A stretch of 64,000 bases of DNA from assembly GCF_003837805.1 (NCBI RefSeq), contig NZ_RQIT01000020.1, positions 62,001-126,000 on the forward strand, in the 5' to 3' direction. This stretch comes from Bradyrhizobium sp. RP6 (GTDB lineage: Bacteria; Pseudomonadota; Alphaproteobacteria; Rhizobiales; Xanthobacteraceae). A program made the translations under genes and the position numbers. The notes beneath the pieces are model-generated. The model saw only the letters and a program-made list of their open reading frames with translations, ran no database searches and was not told where the DNA came from. Shown here in pieces: positions 1 through 9,475 of this stretch (the stretch's first letter is position 1; each line of letters opens with the position of its first letter).

Positions 1-777
1 CTCCCCGCCATAGCGGGCGGTGATATCCTGGCCCTTGATGGTCTGCTTCATCGAAAGGCCGACGAGCCGCAGCACCTGGTCGCCGGTGAGATGGCCGTAG
101 GAATCGTTGAACGACTTGAAATGATCGATGTCGAACAGCAGCAGCGACAACGGCTCGCCCGAGGCGAGGGCGCTCTGCACGGCCATGCCGATCATGCGGT
201 CGAAATATTTGCGGTTGCCGAGGCCGGTGAGCGGATCGGTCAGGCTCTCGGCGCGGATCGCTTCCAGGCTCTGCTGGAGATTGCTGATCTCGTTCTTGGA
301 CAGCGTGAGCCGGTCTTCCAGCGCCTTGTTGGTCTCGCGCATCTCGCTGGTCGAGCGCAGCAGGGCTTCGACGATCGCCTTGATCTGGTCGCGGTCCTTG
401 GCCGACGACAGTTGCTCGGTCGCGCCCGACAGGCTGGCATCGTAGGCGCTGGTCATGCCGAGCGCGTCGCCCAAGACGTTCATCACGTCGTCGATCTCGC
501 CGATGACGCGCGCGCCAACCTTGTCGATGCGGTCGGTGGTCTTGATGTGGGAGAGATAGGTCTCGTAGATCTGCTCGAGATCGGCTTCAGTCAGCTTGCC
601 GCTGCGCGCCAGCGTCTCGTTGATGATCTTGTTGAGCGGTGCGTTGTAGCCGGTGGCGTAGACGTACCAGATCTCGTAATTGCGGGGAATGGCCGTCTGT
701 CTGAGCGATCGGATCTGACCGAGCGCCACCTCGGCGAACGCCAGCGTGCGTTCGTGTTCGTCGAGTACCTTGATCAC
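1..777 (-). CDS. GGDEF diguanylate cyclase, 3' end outside window
   Basis: Predicted diguanylate cyclase making cyclic di-GMP. The reading frame runs leftwards from a GTG at 777, which has GGGGA six bases upstream, and leaves the window after the residues RYGGE, the beginning of the GG(D/E)EF signature. Upstream in the protein are the GGDEF-domain hallmarks DPLTGLGNR and FDIDHFKSFND followed by YGHLTGDQVL. The N-terminal ~150 residues are a helical region without a recognised sensor fold and no membrane segment, so the enzyme is probably cytosolic. About 259 codons are visible. The active-site loop itself is not fully visible, so catalytic competence cannot be judged here. Confidence 0.88.
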   Translation of the reverse strand, partial: MIKVLDEHERTLAFAEVALGQIRSLRQTAIPRNYEIWYVYATGYNAPLNKIINETLARSGKLTEADLEQIYETYLSHIKTTDRIDKVGARVIGEIDDVMNVLGDALGMTSAYDASLSGATEQLSSAKDRDQIKAIVEALLRSTSEMRETNKALEDRLTLSKNEISNLQQSLEAIRAESLTDPLTGLGNRKYFDRMIGMAVQSALASGEPLSLLLFDIDHFKSFNDSYGHLTGDQVLRLVGLSMKQTIKGQDITARYGGE

Positions 778-943
778 TGAACATCCCCACAACGGCCGAC
801 GCGCCATCGACCGCAGCAATCCTTAAATTATGTTCGTAGGCTAACGGACGATCGTGAACGCCCCGTAAATATACGTTCATGGGGGGCATCCAAAAAATTG
901 CAGATCGAGGGTTTTCAACCGAAATCTGGAGCGCCGGCGCGCT

Positions 944-2428
944 TCAGGCCCCGGCGGGGGAGCGCACCGGCCGCAGCAGAAACGCCGGCAGATGCGAGTG
1001 ATCGCCCGGCTCGCTGTCGATCTCGCGCTGGCGGCGCGGCTCGGGACGGCCGATCGAGGGCACATGCGACGAATTCGCTTGCGGGCGCGCACCATGGCGC
1101 GGCTCGGATGATTGCCTGGCTTCGCGCGGAGGCCGTGCCTCGCGGGCGGGCCTTGCCTCGGGAGCCGGCCGCGCCTCGCGCGGCTCGTGCCCGCGTTCCC
1201 GGTCATGACCGCGCCGCTCGCCGCGCTGCGGCTTGCCGCGTCCTCCGCGTGAACGTTCACGGCCGCGCTGCTCGCGCGCATCGATAGCCTCGGCCGAGAC
1301 TTCGAAATCGCCTTCGGCGCGCGGAATGCTCTGGCCGATCAGCTTTTCGATCGCTGCCATCGACTTCTGGTCGAGTGGTGTCACGATCGAGATCGCGGTG
1401 CCGGTGCGGCCGGCGCGGCCGGTGCGGCCGATACGATGAACGTAGTCGTCGGCGTGATGGGGAACGTCGAAATTGAAGACGTGGCTGACCTCGGGGATAT
1501 CGAGGCCGCGGGCGGCGACGTCGGAGGCGACGAGCAGCGGCAGCTCACCCTTGCGGAACTGTTCGAGCGCCGCCGTGCGGGCCGACTGGTCCATGTCGCC
1601 GTGCAGCGCGCCGACGCTGAAGCCGTGCTTCTGAAGCGACTTGTGAACGATGGCGACCTCGCGCTTGCGATTGCAGAAGATGATCGCGTTCTTGAGGTCC
1701 TTGGCCTCGCGCAGCAGGCGGCGAAGCAGCTCGCGCTTCTCGTGCGCCTCGCGTCCGGCAGGCACCTGGGCTTGCGTGACGGTGACCGCGGTGGTGGCGG
1801 GCCTGGAGACCTCGACCTTCTGCGGATTGTGCAGGAAGGCTTCGGTGATGCGCCGGATTTCCGGCGGCATGGTCGCGGTGAAGAACAGGGTTTGCCGCGT
1901 GAACGGGACGAGCTTGCAGATGCGCTCGATGTCGGGAATGAAGCCCATATCCAGCATGCGGTCGGCTTCGTCGATGACGAGCAATTCGACACCGGTGAGC
2001 AGCAGGCCGCCGCGCTCGGTGTGGTCGAGCAGGCGACCGGGGGTTGCGATCAGCACGTCGACGCCGCGCATCAGCTTGGCATCCTGGTCGCCGAAGGAGA
2101 CGCCGCCGATCAGCAGGGCGACGTTCAGCTTCTGGCCGGCGCCGTAGCGGTCGAAGTTTTCCTTCACCTGGGCCGCGAGCTCTCTGGTCGGCTCGAGGAT
2201 CAGCGTGCGCGGCATGCGCGCCCGGGCTCTGCCCTTCTCGAGGATGGTGAGCATCGGCAGCACGAAGGCTGCCGTCTTGCCGGTGCCGGTCTGGGCGATG
2301 CCGAGCACGTCCTTGCGTGCGAGGACGTGAGGGATCGCCTGTTCCTGGATGGGGGTGGGGTTGGTGTAACCGGTAGCCGCCACTGCGGCGAGGACTTTTT
2401 CGGACAGTCCGAGATTTGAAAAGGACAT
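944..2428 (-). CDS. rhlE: DEAD-box RNA helicase, RhlE-like
   Basis: ATP-dependent RNA helicase of the DEAD-box family, acting in ribosome assembly or RNA turnover. It is 494 residues long. The Q-motif region PTPIQEQA lies at about 25-32, motif I AQTGTGKT at 45-52, DEAD at 153-156, the TAT motif near 184-186 and the HRIGRTGRAGR arginine-finger motif near 330. After about residue 375 comes a low-complexity tail rich in Arg, Glu, Pro and Gly, typical of RhlE-type proteins and likely to bind RNA non-specifically. RhlE is the best-fitting subgroup, but other DEAD-box paralogues share this layout. Confidence 0.93.
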   Translation of the reverse strand: MSFSNLGLSEKVLAAVAATGYTNPTPIQEQAIPHVLARKDVLGIAQTGTGKTAAFVLPMLTILEKGRARARMPRTLILEPTRELAAQVKENFDRYGAGQKLNVALLIGGVSFGDQDAKLMRGVDVLIATPGRLLDHTERGGLLLTGVELLVIDEADRMLDMGFIPDIERICKLVPFTRQTLFFTATMPPEIRRITEAFLHNPQKVEVSRPATTAVTVTQAQVPAGREAHEKRELLRRLLREAKDLKNAIIFCNRKREVAIVHKSLQKHGFSVGALHGDMDQSARTAALEQFRKGELPLLVASDVAARGLDIPEVSHVFNFDVPHHADDYVHRIGRTGRAGRTGTAISIVTPLDQKSMAAIEKLIGQSIPRAEGDFEVSAEAIDAREQRGRERSRGGRGKPQRGERRGHDRERGHEPREARPAPEARPAREARPPREARQSSEPRHGARPQANSSHVPSIGRPEPRRQREIDSEPGDHSHLPAFLLRPVRSPAGA

Positions 2429-2727
2429 TGAGCCTCTGGTCGAAACCGCCGTTCGGAATCGAGGGTAATAAGGCTGTCGCGTTCCACCCCGAAACGGCGC
2501 GCTCTCGAAGAAGCTGGGGGTGCTGACTCACGCGAACAAAGCGCAAGGCTCAGGAATCGCTCGTCGATCTGAGCCGCGTCGCCTCGGAACATAGGGGGGA
2601 ATTGGCCAAAGTCAATGGAGCGGGCGCGGGAAGGCCCTAAAAAACCAGAGCTTTTTGCCCAAATCGCGGGCGTGACTCGGATTTTTCGCCCAGCCCGTCA
2701 GCACGGCCGGATCCGCCAATAGGTCGG

Positions 2728-3756
2728 CTAACGCCCATCCACCCCCTTGGCCCGGAAGTCGCCCGGCGCCATCCCATAAGCCGCGTTGAAGACCCGGTAA
2801 TAGGTCGCAAGGCTCTCGAAACCGCAGGAGGTCGCGATGTCGGCGATCAGCAGATCCGGCGCTTCGCGCATCAGGCGGCGGCTCCGTTTCAGCCGCTCGT
2901 CCGTCACGGTCTGCGAGAAGCTCCTCTCTGCCGTCTCAAACAGCATGTGCAGGTGACGCACGGACACGCCGAGCAGGTCGGCCACCATGGTCGGCGCCAG
3001 ATCGGGGTTTTGCAGGTGGCGGGCGATCAGGCGGCGGGCCTGCGAAAGGCGCGCGGTTCGCAGCGCGGCCTGGCCGCGCCGGCTGCCGGGCCGCACAATG
3101 CCGCGCTCGATCAGCGCCAGATGGGCCAAAGCTTGAACCAAGGAGGTCTGGACGACAGGGGGTGAATCGGCGGCATCATCCGCGGCGGCCTCGCCGAGAT
3201 CGGCAAAGCAGGCAGCGAGCAGGGGCGCCAGGGCCGGATCGTCGAACGTCCGGGGCGCAAGCTCGCGCACGCGTCTGTCCTGCGTCGGGATGTTGCTCAC
3301 GGGAATCTTCAGGATCCGCAGATGGAAGCCCCCGGCGCCCAGCGGTGCGGTGCGGTAAGGCAGGTCGGTATGGCTGGTGGCGAAGCTGCCATTGGCAATC
3401 GAGAAGTCGCTTGCGCGCATGCCGCCGAACCAGCCACCGCCGCCGAGCTGCTGATAGACGCAGATTGCGTCACCCGGGGCGTCGGCGATGTCGGACGTGC
3501 TGCGCTCGACCGCGTAGGCCGAGGCCCTCAGCTCGACGAGGCCAGCGCCGCCAAGCTGGCGCAGCGAGAATTCGCCGAAAAAGTCCGTTCGGCGCTCGCG
3601 CTCGAGCTCGGCAGTAACGCCGAACAATCCCTTGGCGCGCACTTCGCGCCAATACTCGAAGCGGTCGTGTGGCTCCACCTCGTCCGTACACCAGCGAAAC
3701 ACGGCCGCCCCTCGTTTCCGGCGAAATCGTTCAAGAAGAAGCAGATTCCAATGCAA
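2728..3756 (-). CDS. AraC-family transcriptional regulator
   Basis: One-component transcription factor of 342 residues. The C-terminal ~100 residues form the double helix-turn-helix AraC/XylS domain, including LLGVSVRHLHMLFE and the second-helix signature IADIATSCGFESLATYYRVF. The N-terminal ~200 residues resemble the AraC-binding-like sensor domain that begins with FEYWREV. It lies upstream of and divergent from the caspase-fold gene at 3899, so it could regulate it, but no ligand or target can be read from the sequence. An in-frame start further downstream is possible because the first ~20 residues are basic and poorly conserved in style. Confidence 0.88.
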   Translation of the reverse strand: MHWNLLLLERFRRKRGAAVFRWCTDEVEPHDRFEYWREVRAKGLFGVTAELERERRTDFFGEFSLRQLGGAGLVELRASAYAVERSTSDIADAPGDAICVYQQLGGGGWFGGMRASDFSIANGSFATSHTDLPYRTAPLGAGGFHLRILKIPVSNIPTQDRRVRELAPRTFDDPALAPLLAACFADLGEAAADDAADSPPVVQTSLVQALAHLALIERGIVRPGSRRGQAALRTARLSQARRLIARHLQNPDLAPTMVADLLGVSVRHLHMLFETAERSFSQTVTDERLKRSRRLMREAPDLLIADIATSCGFESLATYYRVFNAAYGMAPGDFRAKGVDGR

Positions 3757-3898
3757 TCTGCCATAGCCCAGATCGTGGATTCGGAGCCCCTTGAACCGTC
3801 GTTGCCGCTGGGCCGACTATCACACAGCGGCGGGGGATCCCATGAACTGCTATTCGAAGGAACCGGCGTAGGGCCGTTCTGCAACGGGATATTTTGCG

Positions 3899-5413
3899 AT
3901 GAGGCGTCGGCTTTTCGGAATTCTGGCGGCCCTTGGCCTCGCGGCGAGCCTGAGCGGCTTCGCAGCGCCGGCCCAGGCCGAGAAGCGCGTCGCGCTCGTC
4001 GTCGGCAATAACGATTACAGGAACGTCCCGAAACTGCTCAAGGCGGTCAACGACGCTCGCACCATGGGGGACACGCTCAAGCAGCTCGGCTTCTCTGTCA
4101 TGGTTGCCGAGAACCAGAGCCGGCAGCAATTCTCCGAGACGCTGCTCGCCTTCGACAAGGCGATCGAGCCCGGCGACACCGCGTTTTTCTTCTATGCCGG
4201 CCACGGTTTCGAGATCGCAGGTCAGAACTATCTGCTGCCGACCGACGTGCCGGCCGCGACGGAAGGCCAGGAAGAGCTGGTGCGTGACGCCTCGATTCTC
4301 GCCGACCGCATCGTCGAGCGCCTGCAGAACAAGAAGGCGCGCACCTCGATCCTGGTGTTCGACGCTTGCCGCAACAATCCGTTCGAGCGCAAGGGCACCC
4401 GCGCGGTCGCCGGCGGCGGCGGGCTCGCGCCGATGACGCAGCTGCCCGAAGGCGTGTTCTCGGTGTTCTCGGCGGGACCTCGCCAGACCGCGCTCGATCG
4501 TCTGTCCAACGACGACAGCAATCCGAATTCGGTGTTCACGCGCACTTTCGCCAAGGAGCTGCTCCAGCCCGGCGAGAACCTCGTGCAGGTGGCGCAGCGC
4601 ACCCGCCGTGCCGTCAGCGAGCTGGCTGACACCGTGAAGCACAGGCAGGTCCCGGTTTACTTCGACCAGATGGTGGACGACGTCTTCCTCAGCGGCATGG
4701 CGAAGGATGCCGCCGCGCGTTCCGACGACCCGCCGCCGCAGAAGCTCGCGGCGCTGCCGCCGGTCGCAGTGCCGCAGATCCCCAAGGAGGAGACCCTCAA
4801 CGCGCCGATCGCAAGCTTCTCGCGGCACAATGGCGGCTGGAGCGTGACGTTCTCTTTCGCCGACCCGACGCTCGGCATTTCCTGGCGCGTGGCCGGCAAG
4901 AGCGATTTCCGCGAGACCGGATTCATCGACACGCTCGATCCGCGCACGCGCAAGCGGATGCCGAACCCGTCGATCGAGCTGCCGCCTGACGCGCAGGCCG
5001 GCACCATCGAGGTCCGCTATGTCGATCAGTCCGGCGAGATGCAGGGGCCGTTCCCGATCAGGTTCGATCCCGAGGCCGCGCTGATCCGCGACCAGCGCAA
5101 GATCCTCGACATGACCGCGACGAGTTGGCTGTCGTTTCGCGAGTTCAACGGGCTGCTGGTCTATTACACGCATCTCGTGTCCTACCGCTGCGCCATCCGC
5201 GAGGTGCGCATCGGCATCGACACCGCCGTGCCGAACCAGGTGCTGAAGATGCCACCTTGCGACATGCGCGACCCCAGCGCGATCACCGCCGGCATGCCGC
5301 TCTATATGAAGCTCGCGCCCAGCACGCAGTCCGTCTCGGTGGAACTGACCTATCGCGACGGCAGCGTCTCGGAGATCAAGAGTTTTCGCAGCGCGAACCG
5401 CAGCGATCATTGA
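3899..5413 (+). CDS. Exported caspase-fold (peptidase C14) protein
   Basis: Predicted periplasmic caspase-like cysteine peptidase of 504 residues. A signal peptide spans about 1-27 (ending AQA). The p20-like domain follows, with VGNNDY near 36-40, the catalytic histidine in FYAGHG (His102) and the catalytic cysteine in FDACRNNPF (Cys157). Both dyad residues are present, so activity is plausible. The acidic pocket preference of metacaspases (Arg/Lys cleavage) is family knowledge, not shown here. Residues after about 260 form a separate C-terminal region of beta-rich character without a recognised family. The gene stands alone, followed after 91 bases by a small exported protein. Confidence 0.87.
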   Translation: MRRRLFGILAALGLAASLSGFAAPAQAEKRVALVVGNNDYRNVPKLLKAVNDARTMGDTLKQLGFSVMVAENQSRQQFSETLLAFDKAIEPGDTAFFFYAGHGFEIAGQNYLLPTDVPAATEGQEELVRDASILADRIVERLQNKKARTSILVFDACRNNPFERKGTRAVAGGGGLAPMTQLPEGVFSVFSAGPRQTALDRLSNDDSNPNSVFTRTFAKELLQPGENLVQVAQRTRRAVSELADTVKHRQVPVYFDQMVDDVFLSGMAKDAAARSDDPPPQKLAALPPVAVPQIPKEETLNAPIASFSRHNGGWSVTFSFADPTLGISWRVAGKSDFRETGFIDTLDPRTRKRMPNPSIELPPDAQAGTIEVRYVDQSGEMQGPFPIRFDPEAALIRDQRKILDMTATSWLSFREFNGLLVYYTHLVSYRCAIREVRIGIDTAVPNQVLKMPPCDMRDPSAITAGMPLYMKLAPSTQSVSVELTYRDGSVSEIKSFRSANRSDH

Positions 5414-5504
5414 TGCGCCGTTCAGCCGCCGGATCGACGGGATCGGCTGACGGAGCAGACGGCTTAAATCGGGACAGGCAAAGGTGGAAGTGCTAGAGCC
5501 GGGG

Positions 5505-5720
5505 ATGACAAAATTCATCATCGTCGTGCTCCTTACGACGCTTCCGGTTCTGGCCCAAACGACGCCTGTTCCCACGGCGCCGCCACTCACTGACCGCGAA
5601 CGCGTCCAGGCGGACCGCGCGAGGGCCGCCGAGGACGAGAAGGTCGCTCCGATCTCGCGCCCCTGGGATCGCGACGCCGACGGCAAGCGCCCATGGGAAC
5701 GGAAATCGTCGAAGCCCTGA
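5505..5720 (+). CDS. Small exported hypothetical protein
   Basis: A 71-residue protein with a clear signal peptide (MTKFIIVVLLTTLPVLAQ) and a short hydrophilic charged remainder rich in Arg, Asp and Pro. The ATG at 5505 is preferred over an in-frame upstream start because it begins directly with the basic and hydrophobic signal sequence. No domain is recognised. Similar tiny periplasmic proteins are common in Bradyrhizobium. Confidence 0.6.
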   Translation: MTKFIIVVLLTTLPVLAQTTPVPTAPPLTDRERVQADRARAAEDEKVAPISRPWDRDADGKRPWERKSSKP

Positions 5721-5798
5721 GGCAAGCGAACGTCGATTCCCGCGCAAGGAACAACCTGTTGGTCACCTGGATTGTCTGTCAAACCAGGGAGACGATCC

Positions 5799-6203
5799 AT
5801 GATCCGCAAGTCCATTATCGTAACGATCGCTTGTGCTGCACTGTCGACGGCCGCCTTTGCGCAAGGGGGAGGTGGTGGTGGAGGCGGCGGTGGTTCGGGT
5901 GGCGGTGCCGGCGGCGCCAGCGCGGGATCTGCGGCCAGCTCGGGCGCTGGAACGGGCACGTCATCCAGCAGCGCCAATTCGGGACCGTCGGCTCCCTCCG
6001 GAATGGGGACGCATGGCACCACGACGGGAGCGAACGTCAATACCAACAACCGCCTGAACAATCCGAACGTTCAGCCTCCGACCGCGAACGGTAAGACCCC
6101 CGCGGCGGCGCAAGCCGAGCGAAACTCGGGCGTCGGTCATGCGCCCAATGGGTTGCCGATCGGCAGTCCGGGCACCGGGACCAGCAACGAGGACCAGAAA
6201 TAG
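5799..6203 (+). CDS. Exported Gly/Ser/Asn-rich protein
   Basis: A 134-residue secreted low-complexity protein. The signal peptide MIRKSIIVTIACAALSTAAFA is followed at once by a run of ten glycines and then Gly/Ser/Ala and Asn/Thr-rich sequence. The ATG at 5799 has AGGGAG six bases upstream, which fixes the start over a TTG at 5772. No enzymatic domain is visible, and it may be a surface or matrix-type disordered protein. A GC-rich hairpin follows the stop codon. Confidence 0.65.
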   Translation: MIRKSIIVTIACAALSTAAFAQGGGGGGGGGGSGGGAGGASAGSAASSGAGTGTSSSSANSGPSAPSGMGTHGTTTGANVNTNNRLNNPNVQPPTANGKTPAAAQAERNSGVGHAPNGLPIGSPGTGTSNEDQK

Positions 6204-6221
6204 TCATCCCTTTTTCGGGCA

Positions 6222-6244
6222 AAGGCCCGCGCTCTGCGGGCCTT
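6222..6244 (+). terminator. Hairpin after the Gly-rich exported protein gene
   Basis: The 9-bp perfect stem AAGGCCCGC / GCGGGCCTT with a 5-base loop begins 19 bases after the stop codon. The following T content is weak (ctggtc), so this is a probable but imperfect intrinsic terminator. Confidence 0.5.
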
Positions 6245-6378
6245 CTGGTCGGGGATTTGGCGCTGCTGCGAACCAGCCGCGGCGGCTATGGCTGCAAATT
6301 GAACTGCGTTCGGCCTGAATCGCGCTAGTATCGTCAGGGATATGTTGATCGATACTCGCATCGCGGATCGCAGCGGCA

Positions 6379-7626
6379 ATGACATCCGACAAACAGCCAA
6401 ACCAGACCATGAAGGTCCGCTGCTGCATCGTCGGCGGCGGGCCGGCGGGCATGATGCTCGGCTATCTGCTGGGGCGGGCCGGCCTTGACGTGGTCGTGCT
6501 GGAGAAGCATGCGGATTTCTTCCGCGACTTCCGCGGCGACACCGTGCATCCCTCGACGCTTCAGGTGATGGACGAGCTCGGCCTGATCGATGGCTTCCTG
6601 AAGCTGCCGCATCAGCGCCTGCAGAAGATGGACGGGCTGTTCGGCGGCACACCGGTGCGCATTGCCGATCTCAGCCGGCTCCACACCAAATACCCCTTCA
6701 TCGCCTTCATGCCGCAATGGGACTTCCTGAATTTCCTGCGCGTGGCCGGCCGGCGCTTCGCCTCGCTCAAGGTGATGATGAGCACGGAGGCGGTGGATCT
6801 GATCCGCCGCGGCGAGACGGTCGCCGGGGTGCGGGCGAAGACGCCAGACGGCATCATCGACATCGAGGCCGATCTCACCATTGCCTGCGACGGCCGGCAT
6901 TCGACGGTGCGCGAGCGCGCCGGACTCGAGGTCGAGGAGATCGGCGCGCCGATGGACGTGCTCTGGTTCCGCGCCGGCCGCAGACCCGACGAGACCGAGA
7001 ACGTGTTCGCGCGGGTCGAGCCCGGCAAGATGATGATCACCTTCGACCGCGGCGACTATTGGCAATGCGCCTATGTTATCGCCAAGGGACAGCACGAAGC
7101 GGTGAAGGCGAGGGGATTGCAGGCGTTGCTTGACGACGTCACGCGCATGGCGCCGATCCTTCGATCCGGCATCACTGATGTGAAGAGCTTTGACGATATC
7201 AAGCTGCTCACGGTCGCGATCAACCGGCTTGGGCGCTGGACGCAGCCGGGCCTGCTGTGCATCGGCGACGCCGCGCATGCGATGTCGCCGGTCGGCGGCG
7301 TCGGCGTCAATCTCGCCGTGCAGGACGCAGTCGCCACCGCCAATCTGTTGGCGGACAAGCTTCAGCGCGGCTGCCCGTCCGAGAACGAGTTCGATGCTGT
7401 CAGGCGCCGACGCGAATTTCCGGTGAAGATGACGCAAGCAATGCAGGTGATCGTGCAGAACAACATCATCAGCGGCGCCTTGCAGGGCGGCGATCGGCCG
7501 CTCAAAGTGCCGCTGGTCGTGCGTCTCGTCACCGCGCTGCCGTGGCTTCAGGGCATTCCGGCGCGCCTGCTTGCGCTCGGCGTGCGGCCCGAGCACGTGC
7601 ATTCGAAGGCCGCACCGGGATACTAG
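6379..7626 (+). CDS. FAD-dependent monooxygenase, UbiH/PHBH-like
   Basis: Flavoprotein oxidoreductase of 415 residues in the FAD-binding_3 (aromatic hydroxylase) family. The dinucleotide-binding GGGPAG motif lies near 19-24 and is followed by the ExxxD-type acidic residue in VVVLEKH. The second FAD motif CIGDAAHAMSPVGGVGVN appears near 295. No membrane segment or signal is present. The substrate is unknown: the family hydroxylates phenolic rings or ubiquinone precursors. A start at the internal ATG 6409 would remove only ten residues before the Rossmann strand and cannot be excluded. Confidence 0.87.
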   Translation: MTSDKQPNQTMKVRCCIVGGGPAGMMLGYLLGRAGLDVVVLEKHADFFRDFRGDTVHPSTLQVMDELGLIDGFLKLPHQRLQKMDGLFGGTPVRIADLSRLHTKYPFIAFMPQWDFLNFLRVAGRRFASLKVMMSTEAVDLIRRGETVAGVRAKTPDGIIDIEADLTIACDGRHSTVRERAGLEVEEIGAPMDVLWFRAGRRPDETENVFARVEPGKMMITFDRGDYWQCAYVIAKGQHEAVKARGLQALLDDVTRMAPILRSGITDVKSFDDIKLLTVAINRLGRWTQPGLLCIGDAAHAMSPVGGVGVNLAVQDAVATANLLADKLQRGCPSENEFDAVRRRREFPVKMTQAMQVIVQNNIISGALQGGDRPLKVPLVVRLVTALPWLQGIPARLLALGVRPEHVHSKAAPGY

Positions 7627-7804
7627 CGTAGGACTTGGTAGGGATAAGGCCGTGCTGAATCGCGCGCGGCGCGTTGCACGTCTGCAACAGCGCCGACGCA
7701 TTCTCGTGCCGATGCGAGCAGGTCCGCCACGTTAACCGTGTTGATTTCATTTTTAGTAAGAGCCGTCTGTGACCGTGCGTCCATCAAAGGACACGGGGTG
7801 TACC

Positions 7805-8572
7805 ATGCGTAACAAATTGATTGCCGCCTTCGCCTGCACGACAGCTCTGGTTTCGACCGGCGCGGCTTCCGCCGCCGATCTCGGTGCGCGCTACACGAAG
7901 GCGCCCGCCTATGTCGAGCCGCTGTTCAACTGGACCGGCTTCTATGTTGGTGGTCACATCGGCGGCGCATGGACCAACGAGCAGTTCACCAACAACGGGA
8001 CCGGCGCAGCGTTCGGCGATCTTTCGCCGGGCGATAGCTTCCGTCAGCGCAACTCGGGCGTCATGGGCGGCGCGCAGATCGGCTACAACTGGCAGGCCAA
8101 CAACTACGTGTTCGGCATTGAAGGGACGATCTCCGGCCTCGACAACAAGGGCACGGTCGTCAACAACGTGTTTGGCGCCGCGGACGACGTGTTCTCCTGG
8201 CGCGCCAACGTGCTCGCGACCGTCGTCGGTCGCGCCGGCTTCGCCGTGCAGAACAACCTGTTCTACTTCAAGGGCGGCTATGCCGGCGTGAACAACCGTC
8301 TCTCGGTGACCGACACCGCCGGTGTGGCGACGGGTTCGGGCGAACAGACACACTGGGCCAACGGCTGGACCGTCGGCGCCGGCTGGGAATACGGCGTCAC
8401 CCGCAACTGGATCGTCGGCCTCGAATACAACTATGCGGCCTTCGGCAGCCAGACCTATCAGCTCGGCGGCACCTCGGGTAACTACACCTTCGATGCCAAG
8501 CCGCGCGACATCCAATGGGCCGTCGTGCGCGCGAGCTACAAGTTCGACGCGCCGACCATCGGCCGCTACTGA
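7805..8572 (+). CDS. Outer-membrane beta-barrel protein (Omp25/RopB-like)
   Basis: A 255-residue outer-membrane protein. The signal peptide ends at ASA, giving the mature start ADLGARYTKAP that is characteristic of the rhizobial Omp25/Omp31 porin-like family, then NWTGFYVGGHIGGAW. The rest alternates polar and aromatic residues as in an 8-stranded barrel, with the terminal strand AVVRASYKFD near the C-terminus. The ATG at 7805 is chosen because the signal peptide begins there. A strong bidirectional hairpin follows the stop. Confidence 0.9.
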   Translation: MRNKLIAAFACTTALVSTGAASAADLGARYTKAPAYVEPLFNWTGFYVGGHIGGAWTNEQFTNNGTGAAFGDLSPGDSFRQRNSGVMGGAQIGYNWQANNYVFGIEGTISGLDNKGTVVNNVFGAADDVFSWRANVLATVVGRAGFAVQNNLFYFKGGYAGVNNRLSVTDTAGVATGSGEQTHWANGWTVGAGWEYGVTRNWIVGLEYNYAAFGSQTYQLGGTSGNYTFDAKPRDIQWAVVRASYKFDAPTIGRY

Positions 8573-8621
8573 GCACGTCGACGCAACGCGACCAACGATC
8601 AAGAAAAGCACTGCAAATTTC

Positions 8622-8652
8622 AAAAGCCCCGGCATGGTCCGGGGCTTCTTTT
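8622..8652. terminator. Bidirectional intrinsic terminator
   Basis: The 9-bp stem AAGCCCCGG / CCGGGGCTT with a 6-base loop is flanked by AAAA on one side and TTCTTTT on the other. It lies between the convergent omp gene and SDR gene and can serve both. Confidence 0.8.
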
Positions 8653-8683
8653 CTGCGTCGTTTGATTGCGGGCGCGCGCGGCT

Positions 8684-9454
8684 TCAGGCCATCACCGAGA
8701 AGCCGCCGTCGACGGGGATCGCGGTGCCCGTGACGAAGTTCGACGCGGGCGAAGCGAGGAACACGGCGATGCCGGCGAAGTCGTCGATGTCGCCCCAACG
8801 CCCTGCAGGCGTGCGCGCAAGCACGCGCTCGTGCAGCCCCGAGACCTGCTGCCGGGCGCCGCGGGTGAGATCGGTGTCGATCCAGCCCGGCAGGATGGCG
8901 TTGACCTGGATGTTGTCGGGCGCCCAAGCGTTGGCGCAGGCGCGGGTGTACTGCACGATGCCGCCCTTGCTCGCCGCATAGGCCGTCGCGAAGCTCGCGC
9001 CGAAGATCGACATCATCGAGCCGATATTGATCACCTTGCCGTTGCCGGACGCCTTCAGCGCCGGATAGGCCAGCTTCGAGCACACGAAGGCGCTGGTGAG
9101 GTTGGTGTCGATCACCTTGTTCCACTCGTCGAGCTCGAGCTCGTGCGGCGGCTTGCGGATGCTCATGCCGGCATTGTTGATGAGCACGTCGATGCGGCCG
9201 AGTTCTCCGACGACGCGCTCGACCATTGCGGCCACCGCCGCTTTGTCGGTCACGTCGGTTGTGACGGCGATGGCTTTCACGCCGCGCTGTTTGAGATCGG
9301 CGACGGCTGCGGCGGACTTGGTCTCGTTGCGTCCGACCACGGCGATGTCGGCGCCGGCGTCGGCAAGGCCGCGCGCCATGCCGAGGCCGATGCCGCCGTT
9401 GCCTCCCGTGACGATCGCCACCTTGCCGCGAAGATCGAACCGGCTGGATGTCAT
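8684..9454 (-). CDS. SDR family NAD(P)-dependent oxidoreductase
   Basis: Classical short-chain dehydrogenase/reductase of 256 residues. It has the cofactor motif TGGNGGIG near 16-23, NNAG in the fourth strand region, and the catalytic YAASK near 155-159. Closest in style to glucose 1-dehydrogenase and 2-deoxy-gluconate 3-dehydrogenase types. The substrate cannot be deduced. A small membrane-protein gene lies 21 bases upstream in the same direction, so the two may be co-transcribed. Confidence 0.9.
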   Translation of the reverse strand: MTSSRFDLRGKVAIVTGGNGGIGLGMARGLADAGADIAVVGRNETKSAAAVADLKQRGVKAIAVTTDVTDKAAVAAMVERVVGELGRIDVLINNAGMSIRKPPHELELDEWNKVIDTNLTSAFVCSKLAYPALKASGNGKVINIGSMMSIFGASFATAYAASKGGIVQYTRACANAWAPDNIQVNAILPGWIDTDLTRGARQQVSGLHERVLARTPAGRWGDIDDFAGIAVFLASPASNFVTGTAIPVDGGFSVMA

Positions 9455-9475
9455 GCTGTCATTCCCTGGTTTCTT

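Noticed and set aside
3731..6061. A 776-codon open frame on the minus strand opposite the caspase and small exported protein genes
   Set aside because: It runs antisense to genes with clear signal peptides and catalytic motifs, has no domain, and reflects the lack of stop codons in GC-rich complementary strands.
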